Assembly: GCA_934486895.1 (NCBI GenBank) | Contig: CAKSQZ010000005.1 | Location: 1-64,000, forward strand | Origin: an uncultured Eubacteriales bacterium | Lineage (GTDB): Bacteria > Bacillota > Clostridia > Oscillospirales > Acutalibacteraceae | DNA length: 64,000 nt | Reading direction: 5' to 3' | In this document: one piece after another, positions 51,500-61,238 of the stretch | Numbering within the stretch: the stretch's first letter is position 1 | Layout of the letters: every line of letters starts with the position of its first letter | Notes under the pieces: model-generated | Database searches by the model: none | What the model saw: the letters and a program-made list of their open reading frames with translations, nothing else | Told to the model about the DNA's origin: nothing | Translations under genes and position numbers: made by a program

Positions 51500-51683
51500 C
51501 AATAAGAAAAGAACACAAAACACCTTTATATATTGCATTCGCTGTCGAGCTTTCGGACAGGCTGATGCCTGCCGGTCGGTAAGACAGACTACAGACTCCG
51601 AAATGGACAATTTCGTTTCATATATTTCTTCCTTCTTTTCACGCGAAAACGGGCGGCTGAGATAACCGCCCGTTTTCGTTTTG
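51500..51683 (+). ncRNA. Candidate structured RNA between the threonine operon and tsf
   Basis: This 430-base gap has no gene except possible frames under 25 codons. On the plus strand a possible -10 TATAAT (51492-51497) is followed by three hairpins: CTGTC/GACAG, AGGC/GCCT and CGAAAT/ATTTCG. A strong terminator at 51644-51678 closes the transcript. No protein-coding gene follows on this strand, so an independent RNA fits better than a leader. The -35 is poor. I do not recognise the RNA family. Confidence 0.45.
51644..51683 (+). terminator. Strong terminator of the candidate RNA
   Basis: CGAAAACGGGCGG and CCGCCCGTTTTCG pair perfectly (13 bp, nine-base loop), followed by TTTTGC. Confidence 0.85.
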
Positions 51684-51686
51684 CAT

Positions 51687-51718
51687 AAAAAAGCCGCAGG
51701 CAAAATTTTGCCCGCGGC
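51687..51718 (-). terminator. Terminator of rpsB-tsf
   Basis: Minus strand: GCCGCGGGCAAAA and TTTTGCCTGCGGC (one mismatch), then six T. Confidence 0.88.
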
Positions 51719-51733
51719 CGAAAGATTTGAAGC

Positions 51734-52651
51734 TTATTTAACCATGCTTGCAACTTCTGCAGCAAAGTCGTCTGCCTTCTTCTCAAGGCCCTCGCCCTTT
51801 TCAAAGCGAGTGAAGCCGAGGATCTTGATGTCTGCGCCGAGATCCTTTGCGACCTTAGCAACATACTTGGCAACGGTATAGTCGCCGTCCTTTACAAATT
51901 CCTGATCAACGAGGCAGTTCTCTTTATAATACTTGCCGATCTTACCTTCAACGATCTTAGCAAGAACCTGCTCGGGCTTGTTAGCCATCTTAGGATCTTC
52001 CTTCATCTGAGCAACAAGGATCTCCTTTTCCTTCTCGAGGACTTCAGCCGGAACGGAAGCTTCATCGAGATAGGACGGATAAGCTGCTGCAACCTGCATT
52101 GCAACATCGTTTGCCATAGCCTTGAACTCATCGGAATCAGCGTTTGCGTTGGTCTCAAACTGAACCATAACGCCGATCTTGCCGCCCATGTGGATATAGG
52201 AAGCGACAACGCCTTCGTAAACTGCGAAACGGCGAACCTTGATATTCTCGCCGATAACAAGAACTTTCTCTCTTACAGCCTCAGCTACTGTGAGCTCTTC
52301 GCCGGAGATCTTTGTCTCAAGAAGAGCGTCGAGGTCAGCCGGCTTATTCTCGGCAACAGTCTTAGCGACCTGCTCTGCGAACGCCTTAAACTCATCGGTC
52401 TTGCCGACAAAGTCAGTCTCGCAGTTGACTTCAACCATTGCTGTTACACCGTTTGCGGTGTATGTTGTTACGATACCTTCTGCGGCAGCTCTGCCCGACT
52501 TCTTCTCAGCAGCGGCAAGGCCTTTCTCACGCAGAAAATCGATAGCGGCGTTCATATCGCCGTCAGAAGCGACAAGCGCTTTTTTGCAGTCCATCATACC
52601 GCAGCCTGTTTTCTCTCTGAGGGCTACGACATCTTTAGCGGTAAATGCCAT
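51734..52651 (-). CDS. tsf: Translation elongation factor Ts
   Basis: 305 residues from ATG 52651 (AAAGGAAG upstream; the longer frame has no ribosome site). TAKDVVALREKTGCGMMDCK and KALVASDGDMNAAIDFLRE are the conserved N-terminal module; the core has EVNCETDFVGKTDEF and the C-terminal FTRFEKGEGLEKK. EF-Ts exchanges GDP for GTP on EF-Tu. It follows rpsB as in nearly all bacteria. Confidence 0.98.
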   Translation of the reverse strand: MAFTAKDVVALREKTGCGMMDCKKALVASDGDMNAAIDFLREKGLAAAEKKSGRAAAEGIVTTYTANGVTAMVEVNCETDFVGKTDEFKAFAEQVAKTVAENKPADLDALLETKISGEELTVAEAVREKVLVIGENIKVRRFAVYEGVVASYIHMGGKIGVMVQFETNANADSDEFKAMANDVAMQVAAAYPSYLDEASVPAEVLEKEKEILVAQMKEDPKMANKPEQVLAKIVEGKIGKYYKENCLVDQEFVKDGDYTVAKYVAKVAKDLGADIKILGFTRFEKGEGLEKKADDFAAEVASMVK

Positions 52652-52682
52652 TATAAATCTTCCTTTCGCTATATATCTGAAA

Positions 52683-53417
52683 TTATTCTGCAGCGGCTTC
52701 CTCAGCAACTTCTTCCTGAGCTGCTGCGCCCTGCTGACCCTGTCTGCCTTCGATAACAGCTTCCGCCATTGTGTGGGCGATCAGCTTAACGGCACGGATA
52801 GCGTCATCATTACCGGGGATAACATAATCGATCTCGTCCGGATCGCAGTTGGTATCAACGATAGCAACGATCGGAATACCGAGCTTCTGAGCTTCCATAA
52901 CTGCGATATGCTCTTTCTTCGGGTCAACGATGAAGAGCGCGCCCGGCAGTCTCTTCATGCCCTTGATACCGCCGATGAATTTCTCAAGTTTTTCGATCTC
53001 GCCGTTGAGCTTGATAACTTCCTTTTTCGGAAGAAGCTCAAATGTGCCGTCTTCCTCCATCTTGCGGAGCTGAGCCAGACGATCGATTCTCTTTCTGATT
53101 GTTCTGAAGTTAGTCATCATGCCGCCGAGCCATCTTGCGTTGACAAACGGCATATCGCAATACTCAGCCTCTTCCTTGATGGAATCCTGAGCCTGCTTTT
53201 TCGTACCGACGAAAAGGATATCCTTGCCCTCAGCCGAAAGATCGCGGACGACTGCATAAGCTTCCTCGAGCTTCTTAACTGTCTTCTGGAGATCGATGAT
53301 ATAGATACCGTTTCTCTCTGTGAAGATGTAGCGAGCCATTTTCGGGTTCCAGCGTCTTGTCTGGTGGCCGAAGTGCACGCCTGCTTCCAGCAGCTGCTTC
53401 ATTGAAATTACTGACAT
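52683..53417 (-). CDS. rpsB: 30S ribosomal protein S2
   Basis: 244 residues from ATG 53417 (ACGGAGGAA upstream). Conserved segments are [51 protein letters not shown] and [21 protein letters not shown]2 assembles late in the 30S subunit. It is preceded by a structured leader, and tsf follows by 31 bp. Confidence 0.98.
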   Translation of the reverse strand: MSVISMKQLLEAGVHFGHQTRRWNPKMARYIFTERNGIYIIDLQKTVKKLEEAYAVVRDLSAEGKDILFVGTKKQAQDSIKEEAEYCDMPFVNARWLGGMMTNFRTIRKRIDRLAQLRKMEEDGTFELLPKKEVIKLNGEIEKLEKFIGGIKGMKRLPGALFIVDPKKEHIAVMEAQKLGIPIVAIVDTNCDPDEIDYVIPGNDDAIRAVKLIAHTMAEAVIEGRQGQQGAAAQEEVAEEAAAE

Positions 53418-53558
53418 TGTTTTTTCCTCCGTTGAATAAAAGTTTTGTCCCTCCGCCACGGTCATCCCCATGCGCCACCGAAAACGGCAACCGACGCATA
53501 AGTCACGAAGCGTGCGTATTGACCGTAATAGTATATCACAGTAAAAATATTTTTGCAA
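53418..53558 (-). promoter_or_regulatory. rpsB promoter and structured 5' leader
   Basis: Minus strand: TTGCAA (53553-53558), 17 bp, TATACT (53530-53535), then a leader of about 105 nt. ACGGTCA near the 5' end pairs with TGACCGT near the ribosome site, enclosing GTTGCCG..CGGTGG and TGCG..CGCA stems. This fits a multi-branched autoregulatory leader. I know of S2 leaders in other phyla, so a Firmicute form is plausible but unproven. Confidence 0.55.
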
Positions 53559-53662
53559 GAGTTTTTTTGAAAAAAGTCCCGCTTTTTCGGTTTTACGCCG
53601 TTTTGCCTAAAAAGACGCTTTAAAAATGACATCGGCAGTGCATATTTTTTTGTTTTAATCGA

Positions 53663-53691
53663 TTGACACGGCGCAGATTATATAATATAAT
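53663..53691 (+). promoter_or_regulatory. Consensus promoter of the purine operon
   Basis: TTGACA (53663-53668), 17 bp, TATAAT (53686-53691): perfect sigma-A consensus. A transcript would start near 53698. Confidence 0.9.
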
Positions 53692-53724
53692 GTAACTATC
53701 CCACGGAAAAAAGGAGCTGGAGTT

Positions 53725-53784
53725 ATGTCGGAGAACAAAGTGTTGTGCAATTTCGATGGCATGACTGCACCTTTATCCGTATAG
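53725..53784 (+). CDS. 19-residue leader ORF before purC
   Basis: ATG at 53725, eight bases after AAGGAG, encodes MSENKVLCNFDGMTAPLSV and ends at TAG 53784. It starts about 27 nt from the transcript 5' end, and a terminator follows four bases after its stop. I do not recognise the peptide. The arrangement is that of an attenuation leader peptide, but a purine-specific codon logic is not evident. Confidence 0.6.
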   Translation: MSENKVLCNFDGMTAPLSV

Positions 53785-53788
53785 TTTC

Positions 53789-53819
53789 GCTCCCATTTCG
53801 GGGGCTTTTTCGTTTTTTT
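53789..53819 (+). terminator. Terminator between the leader ORF and purC (possible attenuator)
   Basis: GCTCCC, loop ATTTC, GGGGGC (one G-T pair), then TTTTTCGTTTTTTT. It lies between the promoter and purC, so it must be bypassed for operon expression. Confidence 0.7.
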
Positions 53820-53841
53820 ACACTGAAAGGAGAGTATCGCT

Positions 53842-54555
53842 ATGAAGAAAACAGGACTATTGTATGAGGGTAAGGCCAAAAAGGTTTACGACACCGACGC
53901 CGACGGAATCGTTATTGTTGACTACAAGGACGATGCAACCGCATTCAACGGTGAGAAAAAAGGTACAATTGTCGGAAAGGGCGTTGTGAACAACAGAATG
54001 TCCAACTTTATGTTCAAGATTATGGAGAGCCACGGTATTCCGACTCATCTTGTCGAAGAACTGAGCGACCGTGAAACAGCTGTTAAAAAGGTCGAGATCG
54101 TGCCGGTAGAGGTTATTGTTCGCAACATTGCGGCGGGGTCACTCGCGAAAAGACTCGGTCTTGAAGAAGGCACGCCGCTTAAGTCTCCGGTGCTCGAATT
54201 CTGCTACAAAAACGACGAACTAGGCGATCCGATGATAAACATTTCGCATGCTGTTGCTATCGGTATTGCCACAAAAGCAGAGCTTGACGAGATCGCGCAG
54301 TATGCCTACAAGGTAAATGATATTATGGTCGATTATTTTAAGACTGTAGGCGTTATTCTTGTCGACTTCAAGATAGAGTTCGGCAGAGACAGTGGCGGCA
54401 AGATCATTCTTGCAGACGAGATCTCGCCCGATACGTGCCGTTTCTGGGACGCAAAGACGCTCGAAAAGCTTGATAAAGACCGTTTCCGCAGAGATATGGG
54501 CGGTGTTGAAGAGGCGTATGCAGAAATGATGAAGAGACTCGGTCTCGACAAATAA
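53842..54555 (+). CDS. purC: Phosphoribosylaminoimidazole-succinocarboxamide synthase (SAICAR synthetase)
   Basis: 237 residues, normal length. [59 protein letters not shown] and [20 protein letters not shown] are conserved. It joins aspartate to CAIR in de novo purine synthesis. AAAGGAG precedes ATG 53842; purF follows by 12 bp. Confidence 0.98.
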   Translation: MKKTGLLYEGKAKKVYDTDADGIVIVDYKDDATAFNGEKKGTIVGKGVVNNRMSNFMFKIMESHGIPTHLVEELSDRETAVKKVEIVPVEVIVRNIAAGSLAKRLGLEEGTPLKSPVLEFCYKNDELGDPMINISHAVAIGIATKAELDEIAQYAYKVNDIMVDYFKTVGVILVDFKIEFGRDSGGKIILADEISPDTCRFWDAKTLEKLDKDRFRRDMGGVEEAYAEMMKRLGLDK

Positions 54556-54567
54556 GAAGGAGCCGCT

Positions 54568-55968
54568 ATGGGAATACATGAAGAATGCGGCGTTTTCGGC
54601 GCTTATGATCCGTCCGGCGCAGATGTGAGCCGGCTTATCGCTTACGGGCTTATCGCTCTGCAGCACAGAGGGCAGGAAAGCTGCGGTATTGCCGTGACGA
54701 GGGAGCGGTGCGTTAAATACTACAAAGATCTCGGCGTAGTTGCCGAGGTGCTTTCGGACAAGCATTTGCGCGAGCTTGACGGCAATATGGGCATCGGGCA
54801 TGTGAGATATTCGACTCACGGGTCCTCCACCCGAGAAAATGCTCAGCCGCTCGTTATGCGTTATAAAAAAGGCACGCTTTCGATAGCTCACAACGGCAAC
54901 CTTTCAAATGCCGACGAGCTGGCAAGCGAGCTTGAAAACACAGGCGCTGTTTTTCAGACGACCACCGATTCGGAGACGATCGCTTACCTTATTGCAAAGG
55001 AACGAATTTTCTGCGACAGTGCGGAAGAGGCTGTGAGAAGAGCCTCGAAAAAACTCAAAGGCTCATTCTCACTTTTGGTAATGAGTCCGCAAAAGCTGAT
55101 CGCCGCAAGAGATCCTTACGGATTTCGTCCGCTTTGCATAGGCAAACTCGACACGGCTTATATTGTAGCTTCAGAGACCTGTGCGCTTGACGCTGTGGGT
55201 GCTGATTTTATCAGAGATGTTCAGCCGGGTGAGATCATCAAGATAGATGAAAACGGGCTTGCCGTTGTAAGTCTTGATCCTGTCGAAAAGAAGTCTCCGT
55301 GCATTTTTGAATACATTTATTTTGCAAGATCCGATTCGATCATCGACGGTGTCAGCGTTTTGCGTTCAAGAAAGAAAGCAGGCGAGCTGCTTGCAAAACA
55401 GCATCCTGTTGACGCGGATGTTATAATAGGAGTGCCCGATTCAGGGCTTGACGCCGCTGTGGGATACTCGAAACAAAGCGGCATTCCGAACGAACGCGGG
55501 TTTATTAAAAACAGCTATGTCGGCCGCTCGTTTATCAAGCCGACACAGTCGGAACGTTCGGTCGCGGTCAAGCTGAAGATGAATCCGCTTTCCGATGTTG
55601 TGAGCGGCAAGCGGGTTGTTATGATAGACGATTCGATCGTGCGCGGCACGACAAGCGCAAAGACAGTGCAGATGCTTCGCGACGCAGGTGCAACAGAAGT
55701 GCATATGCGTATTGCATCCCCGCCGTTTTTGTGGCCGTGTTATTTCGGCACCGACATTCCAGACAGGCAGAATCTGATCGCAGTCGGCCGCACTGCCGAA
55801 GAAATAGGAAAAATGCTTGGCGCGGATTCGCTCGGATATCTTGATCCGAATACGCTCGGCGAGCTTATCGGCAGCGATGAATACTGCCGTGCCTGCTTCA
55901 CGGGTGTGTATCCGTATTATATCGACGAAGAACACAATGAAAATCCCAAAAAGGACGGTTTGAAATGA
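54568..55968 (+). CDS. purF: Amidophosphoribosyltransferase
   Basis: 466 residues. The N-terminus is a short propeptide (MGIHEE) before the catalytic Cys of CGVFGAYDPS, as in Bacillus-type PurF. Glutamine amidotransferase features: LQHRGQESCGIAV, GHVRYSTHGSSTREN. The phosphoribosyl domain has VIGVPDSGLDAAVGYS and the PRPP loop VVMIDDSIVRGTTSAKTV. Fe-S ligand Cys are near EYCRACFTG. It performs the first committed step of purine synthesis and is feedback-inhibited by AMP and GMP. Confidence 0.98.
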   Translation: MGIHEECGVFGAYDPSGADVSRLIAYGLIALQHRGQESCGIAVTRERCVKYYKDLGVVAEVLSDKHLRELDGNMGIGHVRYSTHGSSTRENAQPLVMRYKKGTLSIAHNGNLSNADELASELENTGAVFQTTTDSETIAYLIAKERIFCDSAEEAVRRASKKLKGSFSLLVMSPQKLIAARDPYGFRPLCIGKLDTAYIVASETCALDAVGADFIRDVQPGEIIKIDENGLAVVSLDPVEKKSPCIFEYIYFARSDSIIDGVSVLRSRKKAGELLAKQHPVDADVIIGVPDSGLDAAVGYSKQSGIPNERGFIKNSYVGRSFIKPTQSERSVAVKLKMNPLSDVVSGKRVVMIDDSIVRGTTSAKTVQMLRDAGATEVHMRIASPPFLWPCYFGTDIPDRQNLIAVGRTAEEIGKMLGADSLGYLDPNTLGELIGSDEYCRACFTGVYPYYIDEEHNENPKKDGLK

Positions 55969-57392
55969 AAAATACCTACGAAAGTCCGCTTTGCTCACGC
56001 TATGCGAGCAAGGAGATGCAGTATATTTTCTCGCCCGATATGAAGTTTACAACATGGAGACGGCTCTGGATAGCGCTTGCCGAGACAGAAAAGGCGCTTG
56101 GACTTGATATTACAGACGAACAGATCGCAGAGCTTAAAGCGCATGAGACCGACATCGACTATGAAAAGGCGGCTATGTATGAAAAAGAGTGCCGCCATGA
56201 TGTTATGTCGCACATCAAGGCTTACGGCGATCAGTGTCCGAATGCCGCCGGCAAGATCCATCTCGGCGCAACCTCGTGCTATGTCGGCGACAACACCGAC
56301 ATTATTATAATGAGAAGTGCGCTTGAGCTTATACGGGACAAGCTGCTCACAGCTATAAAGCAGATCTCTGCTTTTGCAAAACAATATAAAGACACGCCTA
56401 CTCTTGCGTTTACTCATTTCCAGCCCGCCCAACCGACAACTGTCGGCAAGCGCGCGACGCTTTGGGCACATGATCTTCTGCTCGATTTAGAGGAGCTTGA
56501 GTTCACGCTCTCTTCTCTAAAAATGCTCGGCTCAAAAGGCACGACAGGCACTCAGGCAAGCTTCATGGAACTGTTTGACAACGACTACGAAAAGGTCAAA
56601 AAAGCCGACAGGATGATAGCCGAGAAAATGGGCTTTGATAAGACTTACCCTGTTTCGGGACAGACTTATTCGAGAAAGGTGGATTCGAGAGTGCTCGGCT
56701 GTCTTTCGGCGATAGCGCAGTCGGCTCATAAGTTCAGCAACGATATCCGCCTGCTTCAGCATCTGAAAGAGGTTGAAGAGCCTTTTGAAAAGGGTCAGGT
56801 AGGATCTTCGGCAATGGCTTACAAACGAAATCCGATGAGAAGCGAACGCATCGCTTCCCTTTCGAGATACATTATGATCGATGCCCTTAACCCTGCTGTG
56901 ACAGCGTCCGAACAATGGTTCGAACGCACTCTGGACGATTCGGCAAACAAGCGTATTTCCGTTGCGGAAGCTTTTCTCGCAACAGATGCGGTGCTTAATC
57001 TTGTTATAAATGTGTCGGGCGGTCTTGTGGTTTACGACAAGGTTATTGAAAGCCGCCTTACTGCGGAACTGCCGTTTATGGCGACCGAGAATTTCCTTAT
57101 GGACGCTGTTAAACGAGGCGGCAACAGGCAGGAGCTGCATGAGCGTATCCGCCGCCATTCCATGGCTGCCGCCGAGCAGATCAAGACCTACGGCAAGCCC
57201 AACGATCTGCTTGAACGCATTGCAAACGATCCTGCTTTCGGCGTGACGCTCGATGAGCTTAAAGCTATTATGAAGCCCGAAAATTACACAGGTGCCGCGG
57301 CTTTACAGGTTGACGATTTCATTGAAAACACAGTAAAGCCGACTTTATCTGAATACAACATTCCGGACATTGTCGCTGAGATAAATGTCTGA
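55965..57392 (+). CDS. purB: Adenylosuccinate lyase
   Basis: 475 residues; ATG 55965 overlaps the purF stop (ATGA). [40 protein letters not shown], and the signature [16 protein letters not shown] with active-site Ser and Lys. PurB acts twice, on SAICAR and on adenylosuccinate. Length is typical of the longer clade found in Clostridia. Confidence 0.97.
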   Translation: MKNTYESPLCSRYASKEMQYIFSPDMKFTTWRRLWIALAETEKALGLDITDEQIAELKAHETDIDYEKAAMYEKECRHDVMSHIKAYGDQCPNAAGKIHLGATSCYVGDNTDIIIMRSALELIRDKLLTAIKQISAFAKQYKDTPTLAFTHFQPAQPTTVGKRATLWAHDLLLDLEELEFTLSSLKMLGSKGTTGTQASFMELFDNDYEKVKKADRMIAEKMGFDKTYPVSGQTYSRKVDSRVLGCLSAIAQSAHKFSNDIRLLQHLKEVEEPFEKGQVGSSAMAYKRNPMRSERIASLSRYIMIDALNPAVTASEQWFERTLDDSANKRISVAEAFLATDAVLNLVINVSGGLVVYDKVIESRLTAELPFMATENFLMDAVKRGGNRQELHERIRRHSMAAAEQIKTYGKPNDLLERIANDPAFGVTLDELKAIMKPENYTGAAALQVDDFIENTVKPTLSEYNIPDIVAEINV

Positions 57393-57408
57393 TAACACGG
57401 AGGAGAGC

Positions 57409-58947
57409 ATGAATAAGGAAACAGTTATCGTTCTCGATTTCGGCGGTCAGTATAACCAGCTTATTGCCCGCAGAGTCAGAGAAAACGATGTTTACTGCGA
57501 AATAATTCCCTATACTGCAGGTGTTGAACGCATTAAGGAACTCAATCCTAAGGGCATTATTTTCACAGGCGGTCCGAACAGTGTTTATGACCCTGCTTCA
57601 CCGCATATCGGAAAAGAAATCTTTGAGCTTAATATTCCGATACTCGGCATTTGCTACGGTTGTCAGCTTATGGCGTATACACTCGGCGGAACAGTTTCGC
57701 CCGCATCGGATGCAACTGCCAGAGAATACGGCAAAACCGAGACAGAATACGATCGAACTTCCCTTTTGTGTGACGAAGAAAAAGGCATTTCGTGGATGAG
57801 CCCCGGCGACTATATAAGCTGTCCGCCTGAGGGATTCAGGATCACTGCGACTACTGCTGTTTGCCCTGTTGCGGCTATGGAAGATCCCGAACGCCGGTTC
57901 TACGGAGTTCAGTTCCACCCCGAAGTAAATCACACGCAGTACGGCAAGCAGATGCTTCGCTCGTTCTTATATAATGTGTGCGGCTGCAAGGGCGAATGGA
58001 AGATGGAAAGCTTTATTGAAACAACTGTTCAGCAGATCCGCGATGAGATCGGCGACAGCGGAGTTGTACTCGGTCTTTCGGGCGGTGTTGATTCGTCGGT
58101 TGCCGCGGCACTTATTTCGCGTGCTGTCGGAAAACAGCTCACCTGCGTGTTTGTTGATCAGGGGCTCATGAGAAAAGACGAAGGCGATTTTGTTGAGCAG
58201 ACATTCACAAAGCTGTTTGATATGAATTTTGTAAGAGTCAACTGTGCCGATGTTTTTTACGAAAAACTCAAGGGCGTTACCGACCCTGAGGATAAGCGTC
58301 ACATTATCGGAACTGAATTTTATAAAGTTTTTTCCGAAAAGATCAAGGAAAACTACGGCGACGGTTTCTTCGCTCAGGGCACGATCTATCCCGACCGCAT
58401 TGAAAGCGGTAAAGGCGACGCCGCTACGATAAAGACTCATCACAACCAGGTCAAAATCACCGATGAGGTCAACTTTAAAGGCGTTATTGAACCGCTTAAA
58501 GATTTATTTAAGGACGAGGTGCGCAAAGTCGGCGAAATGCTTGGTCTGCCGCACGAGCTTGTTTGGCGTCAGCCGTTCCCAGGTCCCGGTCTCGGAGTCC
58601 GGATAATCGGCGAAGTCAATGCTCAGCGTGTGCATATTCTGCAGGAGGCGGACGCTGTTTTGCGCGATGAGATGGCATCCTGCGGTTATGAGTCGCAAAT
58701 GAGCCAGTTTTTTGCTGTTTTGCCGGGAGTTAAGACTGTCGGTGTTATGGGTGATGCGCGCACTTATGACGAGCTGATCGCGATCCGCGCAGTCACGACC
58801 GATGATTTTATGACTGCCGATTGGGCGCAGATCCCGTATGAAATACTGGGTCGCGTATCTAACCGCATCATCAACGAAGTCGATCATGTAAACCGCGTTG
58901 TCTACGATATCACTTCAAAGCCCCCCGGAACCGTCGAGTGGGAGTGA
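57409..58947 (+). CDS. guaA: GMP synthase (glutamine-hydrolysing)
   Basis: 512 residues from ATG 57409 (GGAGGAG upstream). Glutaminase domain: [20 protein letters not shown], catalytic Cys in [26 protein letters not shown]-pyrophosphatase domain: [18 protein letters not shown] and the C-terminal dimerisation part ending KPPGTVEWE. It makes GMP from XMP. The 3' end of guaA is a known integration site for genomic islands, and the sequence just downstream is a decayed element. Confidence 0.98.
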   Translation: MNKETVIVLDFGGQYNQLIARRVRENDVYCEIIPYTAGVERIKELNPKGIIFTGGPNSVYDPASPHIGKEIFELNIPILGICYGCQLMAYTLGGTVSPASDATAREYGKTETEYDRTSLLCDEEKGISWMSPGDYISCPPEGFRITATTAVCPVAAMEDPERRFYGVQFHPEVNHTQYGKQMLRSFLYNVCGCKGEWKMESFIETTVQQIRDEIGDSGVVLGLSGGVDSSVAAALISRAVGKQLTCVFVDQGLMRKDEGDFVEQTFTKLFDMNFVRVNCADVFYEKLKGVTDPEDKRHIIGTEFYKVFSEKIKENYGDGFFAQGTIYPDRIESGKGDAATIKTHHNQVKITDEVNFKGVIEPLKDLFKDEVRKVGEMLGLPHELVWRQPFPGPGLGVRIIGEVNAQRVHILQEADAVLRDEMASCGYESQMSQFFAVLPGVKTVGVMGDARTYDELIAIRAVTTDDFMTADWAQIPYEILGRVSNRIINEVDHVNRVVYDITSKPPGTVEWE

Positions 58948-59201
58948 TGCCCCTTGGTTTAGATGTGCCGGAAAACCCTTTATTTAAAGGGTTTCGGGAC
59001 ATGGCACTTTTTGAACAACCGTTTTTGCAACTCTTTTGCAACAGATGAAATAGTCCCCGTTGGCTTTGGGCTAAACCTAAAAATCGCATAAAAATTAAGA
59101 CTTTTGCCCCAAACAGGGCAGAAGCCTTTTTTGCATATTTGATACTGCTTTTTTCTTCTTGTATCATTATATTTAGAAAGAAGGACTTGGAGGTAAATAT
59201 C

Positions 59202-59381
59202 GTGAGAGAAGATAAGTATCATATATATTTAAGTGCTGAAGAACGCAATCGTATTATCGCATCTCTTGTAAGCTTAAAAAACTAATTGATTGAACAAGGC
59301 AGATACACCGACGCAGTTGATGATGTTTTGTTCAAAGTCTTAAAAACAAAAAGAAAGAAAATTAAAATTGAATATGTGTAA
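59202..59381 (+). pseudogene. Small conjugative-element protein gene with an in-frame stop
   Basis: GTG 59202 (GGAGG ten bases upstream) reads VREDKYHIYLSAEERNRI, then ASLVSLKN, then TAA at 59283-59285, then LIEQGRYTDAVDDVLFKV and LKTKRKKIKIEYV to TAA 59381. The intact form, about 60 residues, is common in Tn1549/Tn916-like elements of Clostridia, where a sense codon stands at this position. The frame is otherwise intact, so inactivation is recent. Function of the family is unknown; a small regulator or antitoxin-like role is often assumed. Confidence 0.75.
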
Positions 59382-59390
59382 AAGGCATTT

Positions 59391-59427
59391 AGCCGTCTGT
59401 TCCATAACCGGAGCAGGCGGCTTTTTT
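59391..59427 (+). terminator. Terminator in the element remnant
   Basis: AGCCGTCTG and CAGGCGGCT (one wobble pair) followed by six T. Confidence 0.75.
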
Positions 59428-59801
59428 ATTATTTTCAAAAAAGTTGAAAAAAATTTGCTCAGAGGGGGTACAAAATGTCTCTCCCTGTTCAAACAAGTGA
59501 AGGGGTTAATTCCGAACCACAAAATCGGAAGCCTTTCATTTGAACTTTGAAAACTGAATACACAGGTCACTAAGACTTTATTTCTGATGATAGCTACCAT
59601 AAAGAACGCCACGACGAATCAATCGACGTAGCGTTAAAAACTGCTTGACTATTCTTTTCAATACCGATTATCTCGCAAGCTATTCAAATCCGTCTGTATC
59701 TTCATATAAATAACACCGCAAAAGATAAGTGGAGAGCGTCAAAACTTATCGGACTTACTTATTATTAACTTTAATCAATGCCTAAAATTGTCGATTTATC
59801 T

Positions 59802-59829
59802 TGACAAAGCGGATATATCAAAGTATAAT
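59802..59829 (+). promoter_or_regulatory. Promoter of the DUF4282 gene
   Basis: TTGACA (59802-59807), 16 bp, TATAAT (59824-59829), 30 bases before the ATG. Confidence 0.85.
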
Positions 59830-59858
59830 TGAATAAGATAATATTAGGAGGTTTTTTT

Positions 59859-60491
59859 ATGTCATCTATAATCCCTAACGGCTATGGCTACGACTATGGC
59901 TACAACGGTATCGGCTCTTCCGCAACTGTTGTAATAGTCCTCACAGCTGTTGCAGCAGTCCTTGCAATCGCAGTTACCGTGCTCGCGTTCATCTTCATCG
60001 TTCCCGAGAAGCGCCGCGAAAAGCTCAACGCTTTCGGCAAATTTCTGCACGACACCTGCAACTTCAAGTATCTTCTTGTTGAGAAAATTCTTCAGGTGCT
60101 CTACATATTTGCGACTGCGTTCACAATTCTTCTCGGCTTCTTTTCACTGTTCCGAGCTGAGTTCCTTACAGGTCTCGGAATGATGATAGTCGGACCGATC
60201 GCTATTCGTCTGGTTTACGAGATGTTTATGATGGTTATTCTTCTTCTCAAAAACGTCATCATGATCAACAAAAAGCTGAAAAATCAGAACGATACGCCTG
60301 ACCGTTCGGCTGATGTTTTTGCAGCTCCCGATCTGAGTGAAGTTCAGCAATCTATCAAGGCTCGCAGAGAAGCCGCACAGGCTCAGCAGCCGGTTCAGCC
60401 CGCAGCTCCCGTTCAGCCTGTGGCTCGTTTCTGCCAGAAGTGCGGAACATCGCTCGATGAATCAGGCAACTGCCCGAACTGCTCAAAATAA
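59859..60491 (+). CDS. DUF4282 membrane protein with C-terminal zinc ribbon
   Basis: 210 residues from ATG 59859 (AGGAGG eight bases upstream; an in-frame ATG at 59829 lies inside the promoter). A Tyr/Gly-rich start (NGYGYDYGYNG) leads to a membrane span at about 22-48 and a DUF4282 core with two spans (KILQVLYIFATAFTILLGFF and GLGMMIVGPIAIRLVYEMFM). An Ala/Gln linker precedes a zinc ribbon FCQKCGTSLDESGNCPNCSK. Function unknown. It is a single-gene unit with a strong terminator. Confidence 0.85.
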   Translation: MSSIIPNGYGYDYGYNGIGSSATVVIVLTAVAAVLAIAVTVLAFIFIVPEKRREKLNAFGKFLHDTCNFKYLLVEKILQVLYIFATAFTILLGFFSLFRAEFLTGLGMMIVGPIAIRLVYEMFMMVILLLKNVIMINKKLKNQNDTPDRSADVFAAPDLSEVQQSIKARREAAQAQQPVQPAAPVQPVARFCQKCGTSLDESGNCPNCSK

Positions 60492-60505
60492 GCTCATTCT
60501 TTGCA

Positions 60506-60540
60506 AAATCCCCGCGGTATCAATGATACCGCGGGGATTT
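60506..60540. terminator. Terminator between DUF4282 and the HAD gene
   Basis: AAATCCCCGCGGTATC, loop AAT, GATACCGCGGGGATTT: a perfect 16-bp stem, usable in both directions. Confidence 0.93.
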
Positions 60541-60545
60541 TCTTT

Positions 60546-61238
60546 TTAAAAATCTATTTCGCTCAGCGACGACACAGTGACAGTCGGCGCATTTTCGGGC
60601 AATGGTTCGGGCGATAACGGATCGTGCCTATAATAGCAGGTGAGCATGCCGTATTGCCTGCCGCCTGCTATATCCGATGAAAGCGAATCGCCTATTATCA
60701 TGGTATCCTGCGGCAGAACAGGTTCTTTTCTGCCTTCGTTCAATTCGGCGAAGGCACGATCGAAAAACTCCTTCGACGGCTTCTGTGCACCTATTTTTTC
60801 TGAGATGAAAACATGGCTGAAATACTTTGTCATATCGGCGACCTGCAAGCGATTGAACTGTTGCTCATACGGCCCGTTGCTCGCGGCACAAAGAATGTAT
60901 TTCTTATGAAGCCGATAGAGCAGATCATAAGCGCCGTTTTCGGGAATGGCGCTGTCGAACAGCGATTTTCTGAAATACCGCTCGAATGTCGGTCCGTCAA
61001 ACTCGATCCCGAGCGCAGAAAAGACATTATTCCACCTTGTTTTTTCAAGCTGAGAAAAGGTTATTTTGCCCTGCTCTATCATTCGCCATAGCGCATTGTT
61101 TTCCCTGTGAAAAACATCGTACATATACGGTTCGTACGGTTTGAGTCCGAAATGCTCAAAGCCTGTTTTCATGGTATGGCGGACATACTCATCGAAGCTG
61201 AGCAATGTGTTGTCGATATCTATAAATACAGCTTTCAT
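60546..61238 (-). CDS. HAD-superfamily phosphatase, YjjG-type (noncanonical pyrimidine nucleotidase)
   Basis: 230 residues. HAD motif I VFIDIDNTLLSFDEY (nucleophile Asp and Asp+2), motif II CAASNGPYEQQ, Lys in KIGAQKPSKEFFDRA, and acidic motif IV MIIGDSLSSDIAGGRQYGM. A cap domain inserted after motif I matches YjjG/YfnB. Members remove phosphate from modified UMP and dTMP analogues. ATG 61238 overlaps the upstream membrane-protein stop by four bases, indicating coupled translation. Confidence 0.88.
   Translation of the reverse strand: MKAVFIDIDNTLLSFDEYVRHTMKTGFEHFGLKPYEPYMYDVFHRENNALWRMIEQGKITFSQLEKTRWNNVFSALGIEFDGPTFERYFRKSLFDSAIPENGAYDLLYRLHKKYILCAASNGPYEQQFNRLQVADMTKYFSHVFISEKIGAQKPSKEFFDRAFAELNEGRKEPVLPQDTMIIGDSLSSDIAGGRQYGMLTCYYRHDPLSPEPLPENAPTVTVSSLSEIDF

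Larger units (their letters stand above)
58948..59620. mobile_element. Decayed remnant of an integrative conjugative element at the guaA 3' end
   Basis: No intact gene lies in the 911 bases between guaA and the DUF4282 gene. A hairpin AAACCCTTTA/TAAAGGGTTT (58973-58994) is followed by a broken small gene (59202-59381), a terminator (59391-59427), and sequence (59459-59580) including GGGGGTACAAAATGTCTC and AACTTTGAAAACTGAATACA. I recognise these as segments that accompany that small gene in conjugative elements of gut Clostridia. The remaining 59620-59800 has no recognisable content. Confidence 0.6.

Noticed and set aside
53692..53841. Purine or ZTP riboswitch before purC
   Set aside because: The leader is mostly occupied by the 19-codon ORF and terminator; no conserved riboswitch core is visible.
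58980..59222. 80-codon leftward frame after guaA
   Set aside because: It covers a hairpin and low-complexity remnant, without a ribosome site or domain.
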